64,000 bases of DNA from Thraustochytrium sp. TN22 (Eukaryota; Sar; Bigyra; Thraustochytrida; Thraustochytriidae). The notes beneath the pieces are model-generated. The model worked only from the letters and a program-made list of their open reading frames with translations. It was not told the origin of the DNA and ran no database searches. Below are positions 41,188 to 48,338 of the stretch, piece by piece. The stretch spans positions 62,001-126,000 of the forward strand of contig JABLUY010000012.1 in NCBI GenBank assembly GCA_013306675.1, written 5' to 3'. The translations under genes and the position numbers were made by a program. Within the stretch, counting starts at the first letter, position 1, and every line of letters begins with the position of its first letter.

Positions 41188-42159
41188 ATGGGGCAGTCCT
41201 GGCCGGGCCGGCGCCGCAGCCGAAGGTATCACGACCATCCGCACGACCACAGCCACGGCCCGGGACCTGGGCACGGACATGGACTTGGACACGGACACGG
41301 CGGCCCTCAGCACGGTCACGGCCATGATCACGGCCACGGCCACGGCCCTCAGCACGGCCACGGCCACGGCCCTCAGCACGGCCACGGCCCTCAGCACGGC
41401 CACGGCCCTCAGCACGGCCACGGCCACGATCACGGCCACGGCCACGGCCACGATCACGGCCACGGCCACGGCCCTCATCACGGTCACGGGCACAATCACG
41501 GCCACGGCCACGGCCATCATGGCCACTCGCACAGCGGCATTGGTCTCAATTACGAGCAGGATCACTTCGAGGGCAGCAGGGCCGAAGAATACGACCGCAA
41601 GGAGGAGGGCGAGCGTCTCGCGCAAGTCGAGCTGCAGCTGCTGCAGGAGCAGCCTTGGTGGCCGGCTGCCGAGAGCGCTGGCGCGCTCGCGACCCTCGAT
41701 TTCGGCTGCGGGCCGGCGCGCCTGCTTTGCAAGCTCGGCTCCGCGCTCGCGCCGGGCAGCCTCGGACTTGACGTCTCCGACGGCATGCTCGCCTTGGCGC
41801 AACGCCGCGTCGAGGAGGCCGGTCTGGCCGAGGTCGTCAGCTTGCGCAAGCTCGACGGCGCCAAAAACGCCGACGAGGTCGCTGATTACGAAGCCCAGAT
41901 GGACCTCGTCATGGTCTGCTTCGTCCTGCACCACACCATGGAGCCCAAGGCCATTCTCGAGCGCCTCTGCGCCGCCGTCAAGCCCGGCGGTCACCTCTTC
42001 GTCTGCGAGTTCGAAGAGGAGCTCCCGCAGGCCACGCTCGCCTCCTGGATGGCGCCCTTTGGCCTCTCGGTTGTCGCCTCGCATCCCGAGCTCATGACCA
42101 TGCGCGACTTTGAGCGCAAGCTCATGCTCACGGTCGCCGAGCGCGCCCCCTCGAACTGA
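41188..42159 (+). CDS. Class I SAM-dependent methyltransferase with His/Gly-repeat N-terminus (323 aa)
   Basis: Residues about 14-118 are almost entirely His and Gly with a few Asp, Asn, Pro and Gln (HGHGHDHGHGH-type repeats, GPQHGHGHGPQHGH). From residue about 125 a Rossmann methyltransferase follows: LDFGCGPARLL (motif I, SAM binding), GLDVSDGMLALAQRR, DLVMVCFVLHHT, KPGGHLFVCEF, and a C-terminal helix-strand end of normal length. The methyl acceptor is unknown; the catalytic part looks like the small-molecule methyltransferase_11/12 type. Metal binding by the His tract is a plausible inference. The ATG at 41188 lies in a good Kozak context (CACCATGG). Upstream in-frame sequence falls in the tandem repeat and is not used. 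The next gene, on the same strand, starts 190 bp after the stop. Confidence 0.85.
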   Translation: MGQSWPGRRRSRRYHDHPHDHSHGPGPGHGHGLGHGHGGPQHGHGHDHGHGHGPQHGHGHGPQHGHGPQHGHGPQHGHGHDHGHGHGHDHGHGHGPHHGHGHNHGHGHGHHGHSHSGIGLNYEQDHFEGSRAEEYDRKEEGERLAQVELQLLQEQPWWPAAESAGALATLDFGCGPARLLCKLGSALAPGSLGLDVSDGMLALAQRRVEEAGLAEVVSLRKLDGAKNADEVADYEAQMDLVMVCFVLHHTMEPKAILERLCAAVKPGGHLFVCEFEEELPQATLASWMAPFGLSVVASHPELMTMRDFERKLMLTVAERAPSN

Positions 42160-42349
42160 CGCACGGCTCTCGAGCCCAGAGCTAGCTTTACGTTGACGCT
42201 GATCATTTTGCAGGCTACCAACCTTCGACCCGCCTCGGCAGCCTGACGCAAACCGCCGCGGCGGACTGCGCCGAGCAGCTCGGCTAGTACGTCTTGGCCG
42301 TCGCCGCCGCCGTGTCCCGCGCCTCGCTTTGCACGGCAAACCCGCAACC

Positions 42350-43333
42350 ATGGGCAAGCGGCAGCGCGACAAGCGCAAGCGCACGCTGGCGGCGGCGCGG
42401 GCCGCGCAGCGCGGGGGCGCCGCGCCTGCGCCCGCGTCCCCGCCCGCGCCCGCGCCCGCGCCCGCGCCAGCGCCAGCGCCCGAGCCGGCGGCGGCAGCGG
42501 CGGCAACCACGAGCGGCGGCGGCAAGCGGCGGCGGCGCGAGGAGACGCAGGCCGCGGCCACGAGCAGGGCGCCCGCGGCCGCCTCGGAGCGCGAGGAGGC
42601 CGTGCGCGAGGGCCTCGCGTGGCTGCGCGACGAGACGCGCGTGCGTGCGTGGCTAAAGCAGTACGACCTGGTGGACCTGCTGGAGCGCGCCGGCGGCCTG
42701 GTGCGCGTGGAGAACTTCTTGCCGGCGGCCGCGGCCGAGGCGGCGCTCCAGGTCCTGGAGGACCTGCCCGAGAGCCGCTGGAGCGTGCGCGAGGACGCCG
42801 ACGACACCAAGCGCAACGCCACCGCGCACCGGTTCTTTGTGGCCAAGCCGCGCGGCGCGCAGGACCCGCTCGCGCTTGTGCAGCGCGCGCTGCTCGAGCT
42901 GCTGCCGGAGAAGAAGGCCGTCATCTCGGCCGGCAAGTACGGCGCTGGCGACCACATTGCCACGCACGACGACCTCGGCTACCACCGCGAGGGCGGCAAG
43001 CTGTATTCGCGCGATGTCGCCGTCATCCTCTATCTGACAAAGGACTGGACCGCCCGCGACGGCGGTGTCCTGCTCGACATGCAGGACGACGCCCAACGCG
43101 CCTTCGTGCCTCTCTTCAACTCTTTGGTCGCCTTTGCCGTGCCACGCGCCCACGCCGTCACCGCCGTGCGCCCGCGTCCGGGTCGAGCGCCTCGCTACAG
43201 CCTCTTTGGGTGGTTTCTCGTCGAGGGCGACCTGTACAGTTTCGAGCCAGACCCAGCCGCGAAACCACGGCCAAAGAAGCGCCTTGCCAAGGCGCAGGCC
43301 AAGCATGCGAAGCGACAGCACCGAAAGGGATGA
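42350..43333 (+). CDS. Ofd1/Tpa1-like 2-oxoglutarate/Fe(II) oxygenase with basic N-terminus (327 aa)
   Basis: Predicted hydroxylase using 2-oxoglutarate, O2 and iron. The double-stranded beta-helix core lies at about residues 185-295. The HxD iron ligands are in THDDLGYH, followed by SRDVAVILYLTKDWTARDGG and PLFNSLVAFAVPRAHAV (distal iron His), then an Arg in APRYSLFGWF for the 2-oxoglutarate carboxylate. The order and the NSLVAF/GWF blocks match the N-terminal domain of Tpa1/Ofd1/OGFOD1, which hydroxylate a prolyl residue of ribosomal protein uS12; this protein lacks their second domain. The first 60 residues hold two Lys/Arg clusters (GKRQRDKRKR; GGKRRRREE) separated by an Ala-Pro run, and the C-terminus is again Lys/Arg-rich, so a nuclear or ribosomal site is plausible. 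The ATG at 42350 is the first in frame. The exact protein target is unproven. Confidence 0.83.
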   Translation: MGKRQRDKRKRTLAAARAAQRGGAAPAPASPPAPAPAPAPAPAPEPAAAAAATTSGGGKRRRREETQAAATSRAPAAASEREEAVREGLAWLRDETRVRAWLKQYDLVDLLERAGGLVRVENFLPAAAAEAALQVLEDLPESRWSVREDADDTKRNATAHRFFVAKPRGAQDPLALVQRALLELLPEKKAVISAGKYGAGDHIATHDDLGYHREGGKLYSRDVAVILYLTKDWTARDGGVLLDMQDDAQRAFVPLFNSLVAFAVPRAHAVTAVRPRPGRAPRYSLFGWFLVEGDLYSFEPDPAAKPRPKKRLAKAQAKHAKRQHRKG

Positions 43334-44562
43334 GAGGCTTGGCGAGGGCGCGTGAAGCAATCAGAAGCCAGAGATGAGTGCGGTCGGCGAGGAGGAGACG
43401 TCTGCCCATGACGGTGAACACGAGCCAGAGCACGACGGCGACGATTGCGACCGGCGTTTGACAATCATTTACCTGTTGGTGAATACGGCAGCGCATGGAC
43501 ATGAGTCGCGAGGGTCCTGCAGCGTGAATTGCGAGCCACAATCGGCTCCGGGATGGCCGCAACAAGGCGGCCACGGCCGTCGTAGATACAGGAAGAACTG
43601 AAAGATACGGCCATGGTGATCGTGGTCATTGCCACGGATTCTTTGACCTCTTCAAGCCAGAGCAGCGCGACCAAGACGACCAGTCGAACTCTTGAGTTCT
43701 AGCAAGCAAACGAAGATGCGTCTAGCTAGCAAGGGCAGCGGCCACGACGCCGAGTCTGGTGACGGCCACAGTGAGTAGCACGGCCGTACCACTCGGGTGG
43801 ACCACCTCGGCCTTGCCTTGGCAAGGCCTGGGGAAATGCGGCCTGACGACGCACGGGCTGGCGCTTTGCAGCATCGCCTCGGTGGCAAGTCGAATGCTTG
43901 CACCGAAGTGTCCGAGTGTCAATGAGTTTGTAAATCGCATCACGCATTACGACAAGAGTCCTCATCACACCTGTCTTTTTCTTGCATTCCTCTTTGCACC
44001 CGACCGTGACCGTGCCCGTGACCGTGATGGCGACGTATCCGCAGAGAGCTAGCTAGCTGCCTGGGAGCATCAACCGATCAGCTTGACGCGTGCCGTGGCC
44101 CACACACGCTCTCAGCGCTCGCTCCTCCGCTTGCTCGACACGTGCACCTCTCCGCAGACATGAGCGGCCGTCAGCTGCCACTTTACAGTTAAAAATGTTA
44201 GCCATGGTACGCAGGGCTCGCTTCTTGCGACCAAGCGCCGGGCGCTTCTGCCACGCTTCGGGCGCTTCCGACGCTTTTTTCGGGCGCTTCCGACGCCACC
44301 CTGCGGCTGCTTCCGCATCTCGTGCCGCATCTCGCAGCCTTGGTGAACTTCAGGGTGGAAGGCTTGATTGTGGTCGAGGAGCCCGATTTGGGCCTGCAGA
44401 GCTAGATTCGCATGCGCGTGGCCAACCAGGCGCGCGTGGCCAGGCGCGAATGGCAACCTACAGACACGTAGCATTTCAGGTTGAGCAAGCAAGCAAATCC
44501 ACAAGCGAGCACACGCAAAGCTGGCAAGCTACAAGCAGTTCGAGCTGCACGGGATCTGGGAA
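43334..44562. other. Spacer between oxygenase and ankyrin genes
   Basis: No gene recognised on either strand in 1.2 kb. It contains CTAGCTAG words at 43722-43729 and 44047-44057 and a CCGTGACCGTG repeat at about 44003-44025. GC is somewhat lower than in the coding parts. Confidence 0.5.
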
Positions 44563-46164
44563 ATGGGCTGCGCGAGCAGCAGCGAGAGCGCCGGCGCTGG
44601 CAGCGGCGCTGGCGCGGGGTCGTCAGCAGGCAAGAGCTCGGTGCGGAGCGGGAAGCGCGAGTCGCTCGGCAAAAACCTGCAGTCGCTCACGCAGCGCGTG
44701 TCGCGCATGCCGGAGGGGGGCGGCATGGTGAGCGCAAACCTGGTGGATTTCTTGGCGGACCAAATGGGCGAGGCGGACGGGCGGGAATCACTGGCGGCCA
44801 GCTTTCGAGAGCTCTTCGCGGCCATTTTCGGCGAGGAGTGGGACGCGGATCGGCTGCCGGCCGCCAGGATCGCCATGCTCGACGGCATGGTCGTCGACAG
44901 GCTGCGCGAGCTCTTTAAGCAAGCCCCCAAGCTCAGCAGGGACATGGTGCGCTGGAAGTACGCCTTCAAAATGACGCAGGCCGCGCCGCCGCAATCGCTC
45001 GACGTCAAGGGTCGCACGGGCGTGAATTTTACGCAGTGCAGCCTGGTGCATGCGTTTTGCGCGCTGGGATTCGTGCGCTCGCTCGACTTCGTCCTGTCCG
45101 AGGGCGTGCTGCCGGCGCAGATGGAGCGCGTCAAGGCCGTAGGCATGCATTCGCCCCTCGAAATCGCGGCGCGCTTTGGACACTTGGACGTGGTGCAGTT
45201 GCTTGCGGACCGCTACGGGGCGAACGCACTCGAGGTCGTGGAGGTCGAGGCCGGCCCCGGCCTCAGCAACCAGACCTACTCGGCGCTCCTACGCGCCGCC
45301 GGCGACGGTCGCCTCGACGTGACCAGCTACCTGCTCCAGCAGGGCGCCAACGCGAGCTCGGCCATCGACGCGCAAGGCTCGGGCGGGTCAAGGCGGCTCT
45401 CCGTGGTGCGCGTTGCCATGGGCCGCGCCCTCAACGACTACCGCCGAGTCGTGGAGCTGCTCGTCAAGTACGGCGCCGACCCTGACGTGGGGGTCTTCAC
45501 CGAGCGCCACGGTGAGGTCGACAAGATTATTGAGACGCCGCTCATGACCGCCGCGCTCATGCGCGATGCCACCTTCATGCAGGTTCTGGCTGACCTGGGC
45601 GCCAACCCGGCCACGCGAAATGCCCAGACGCAGGCCACGTTGCTGCATGTGGCGGCCGGGGTACCTGACAACGTCGCGGTCTTGCGCCTCGTGCTGTCTT
45701 GGGCCCAGGACGACCCACTGCTCGCAGATGGGACGGGCGTGTCGGCGCTGCTCCTGGCCAAAGACGCTGCCGAGGAGGACGGCGGCGCCAACCTTCGCGC
45801 GCTCAGTCGAGTCGCGCGCGACGCCTTTGTCGGCTCGCCCGGGCGTCAGGTGAAGAGCCACGCGGCCCTCCTGGACGCTGCGCACCCGGTCAAGGTCGTG
45901 GCGCCGGGCGACCGCATCAAACTCAAGGTTGGCTATCGTTTTCACCGTCTCGCCAAGGCCGCGCTGCGCACCAGCGAGACCTTTTGGGCGCTTGTGCAGG
46001 ACGTGCACTCGGATTGCGTTGATGTGCAGATCGACGATGTGCTCACTGTGGGTGCAGCCAAGCTCGACGGCGCCAATTACGGCGACCTCCTCAAAGCCGT
46101 TCCGACGGCGAAGATCCACCAGGTCAGCCCCGCTGCCCGCGGCCACCCCGATGATGAACAGTAA
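44563..46164 (+). CDS. Ankyrin-repeat protein with N-terminal acylation signal (533 aa)
   Basis: The start is MGCASSSES: Gly2 fits N-myristoylation and Cys3 palmitoylation, so plasma-membrane or flagellar-membrane attachment is likely. A Ser/Gly/Ala linker and a helical region (residues about 55-160) follow. Degenerate ankyrin repeats lie at about 195-410, for example SPLEIAARFGHLDVVQLLADRYGA, VVELLVKYGADPDV and ETPLMTAALMRDATFMQVLADLGANP. The last 90 residues (ETFWALVQDVHSDCVDVQIDD) resemble the small DUF2314-type fold, a tentative call. There is no transmembrane segment or catalytic motif. It probably acts as a membrane-tethered scaffold. It converges on DNAAF3 with 143 bp between stops. 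Confidence 0.85.
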   Translation: MGCASSSESAGAGSGAGAGSSAGKSSVRSGKRESLGKNLQSLTQRVSRMPEGGGMVSANLVDFLADQMGEADGRESLAASFRELFAAIFGEEWDADRLPAARIAMLDGMVVDRLRELFKQAPKLSRDMVRWKYAFKMTQAAPPQSLDVKGRTGVNFTQCSLVHAFCALGFVRSLDFVLSEGVLPAQMERVKAVGMHSPLEIAARFGHLDVVQLLADRYGANALEVVEVEAGPGLSNQTYSALLRAAGDGRLDVTSYLLQQGANASSAIDAQGSGGSRRLSVVRVAMGRALNDYRRVVELLVKYGADPDVGVFTERHGEVDKIIETPLMTAALMRDATFMQVLADLGANPATRNAQTQATLLHVAAGVPDNVAVLRLVLSWAQDDPLLADGTGVSALLLAKDAAEEDGGANLRALSRVARDAFVGSPGRQVKSHAALLDAAHPVKVVAPGDRIKLKVGYRFHRLAKAALRTSETFWALVQDVHSDCVDVQIDDVLTVGAAKLDGANYGDLLKAVPTAKIHQVSPAARGHPDDEQ

Positions 46165-46307
46165 GTTTTTAGTTGACCCCAAACGTTTGTGCCCTTTTTC
46201 GTCAATTGTGTTTTTCGATTGTGCTCTTCTTCTCGATCATACTCTTTTTCATGTGTTCTCTCTCGCTAGCTAGCTTGCAGCAGGGGCGACCCGACAGTGA
46301 GTCAGAG

Positions 46308-47808
46308 TCAGCCTTTCGAGGCCTCGGGCTGTGCGGAGCTCGTAAAGCGAAACACGTGCACGTCGGCAGCCTGGTCCGCACTCGGGTCGCTCTCCACGGG
46401 GCGGAGACCTGTCTTGGTGGCCAGAGCGCGCACATTTGCAGCGTACTGCGCCTTTTTGGTCCTGTCTAGCATCACCATTGCGCGCACGCCCTCCACCATT
46501 ACGGTGGCCGACTCGCCGCGCAGCATGCCGAGCACGGCGCGGTCCCCGGCGAGGTGCGCAGCCGCATTGGAGAGCCAGAGGCAGTCAAAGTGCTGCTTGT
46601 AGCGCGAGCGCGAAGCGAGCGCAGTATGCAGGTTGTCGCCCGAGAGCAGCACGATAGAGACTTGATCCTTGAGCTGCATCACGCCCTCGGCGCACGCCGC
46701 CGCGAAGGCGCGGGCGTCCGAGGGCTGCTCCACGCCACTATACACGTCGCCCGCCTTGCGCATCTCGTACGGCCGCCCGGTCTCGAGTGAGTACAGCATA
46801 GAAAGCACGTTGAATACCGCCACGTGCACGGCCGTATGCCGGTGCTGCTCCGTCGGCATGCCCTGGTTGACCACCTTGAAGAGGTCCTCGGCGTGCTGGT
46901 TCGTGCGCTCGCAGTCCACGCCCCACGCAAAGTATGGCCCAATCTGGATGTCGCCCCAGAACCCGCGCCGCAACTTGCTCTCGCCGCGCTCCTTGCCCTG
47001 CGCGTACGACGCCAGGCTGCGGTTCGGCATCGTGTATGTCTCGTCGCCAAACTCGAAGGCCACGCCGGTCTCGCGCCATGTGCGGAACTGCTTGGCGTGT
47101 ACGATGCTGGCGGTCGGCTTGACGCCGTTCTGGTAGTCCCCGTCCACTAGTCCGGACCGGTGGTCGTAGCGCGCGCCGTACATTTGCCGCATGCGTTCGT
47201 CGCGCAGTGCGCGCACTTCGAAGCCAGCGCCGTTTCCCCACGACTTGAGCACCTGCTCCAGCGCGTCCGTCTCGCGGAACTTGAGGTGCGACAGGTCCAC
47301 GAACCGCCGCAGGGCACCCTCGTCATTGCACACGAACCGGACCAGCTGCGCCGCCAGCTCCGCGATGTACGCGCTCGTGCGCTCCTGCACTGTGCAGTTG
47401 CCCAGCACCTCCAGAAACGTGTTGGCACGCTTGCGCAGCGGCTTCTCCCAGTCCGTCGCAATGGCCAGCAGAAGCAGGTGCCGCGCCAGGCACTCCACAG
47501 GTGCGTCGTACAGGTAGATCTGCCCGCGCGCCGCCACCGCCGTCAGTTGCCACTCGCCGCCTTCGCCGCCTTCGCCTTCGCCTTCTTTGCAGCCGGCCTT
47601 CGCCACCTACCTTCACCTTGCGCCGCAGGCCCTCGCGCCGCAGCCTGGCCACGCTACGCAGCGCATGCCGCACGTCGCCTGCGCCCACGCACAGCACCCT
47701 CAGCTCCTCGCCCTCCTCCGCGCCGGCCTCGGGCGCGGCGGCGCCCACCAGGTCCACGGCCGGCGACAGGCCCCAGAACCGGTGCGGCCCGAGCCCGTCC
47801 AGGCTCAT
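46308..47808 (-). CDS. DNAAF3: Dynein axonemal assembly factor 3, two exons (about 469 aa)
   Basis: Cytoplasmic factor needed to preassemble axonemal dynein arms; a marker of motile cilia. Exon 1 (47808-47611) encodes MSLDGLGPHRFWGLSPAVDL and ELRVLCVGAGDVRHALRSVAR, the characteristic DUF4470 start. Exon 2 (47519-46308) continues IYLYDAPVECLARHLLLL, then GFWGDIQIGPYFAWG, GMPTEQHRHTAVHVAVFNVLS and MLRGESATVMVEGVRAMVML in the order of the DUF4471 part. A GTAGGT donor at 47610 and a CAG acceptor ending at 47520 define a 91-nt intron; splicing joins RRKVK to IYLYD in register with the family. The second frame extends open through the intron, so an unspliced reading would begin falsely at 47606. 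Slightly shorter than the animal protein (roughly 540 aa), mainly at the C-terminus. Confidence 0.92.
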
Positions 47809-48338
47809 CTCGCCCGCGAGCTCCGCCTCGGCCTTGGCCGCCTCCGCCGTGCCTCGCCGCCGCGCCTCCGCCGCCGCCGCCGCCTCCGCCGCCCGCGCGC
47901 GCGAAGCGGTTCTGCGCGCGGGGGCTTGCTCGCGAGGAGCTAGCTAGCTAGCTAGCGCCGGTCAACGCCATTTTGAAATTCGAACTCCGTCATGAACCTT
48001 TTCGAAATGGCATCGCCATCCCGCGCCGCCTGCCGCCCCCGGCCCTCCGCCAGAGCGCGATCGCCGCTGCGCAGCGCCGCGGCCGCGGCGGCGGCGGTGG
48101 CGGCGCGCGCCGCGCGAGAACGCGCCGCGATGAGATGAGACATGACGAGACATGCCATGGATGGAGGGGACGATGATGCACGCGCGAAACGGCAAACTGC
48201 GTTGGCGGCACGGCGGCGGCGGCGCGCGCGGCGGAAGCCTTGGCGGCGGCGGCGGCGCGCGGAGGCGGCGGCGCAGCGCGAGCGGAGGGCGCTCGCGCGG
48301 GCGCGGAGGCCGCGCGAGGCGCCGCCGCGCGGCTCGCG
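47809..48338. promoter_or_regulatory. Divergent spacer between DNAAF3 and kinesin starts
   Basis: 530 bp between two outward-facing starts, so probably a shared promoter region. It carries a CTAG tetranucleotide array at 47939-47956, 130 bp upstream of the DNAAF3 ATG. Whether the array acts in regulation is unknown. Confidence 0.4.

Noticed and set aside
43334-44562. Small ORFs in the spacer before the ankyrin gene
   Set aside because: Short, low-complexity, no splice partners and no motif.
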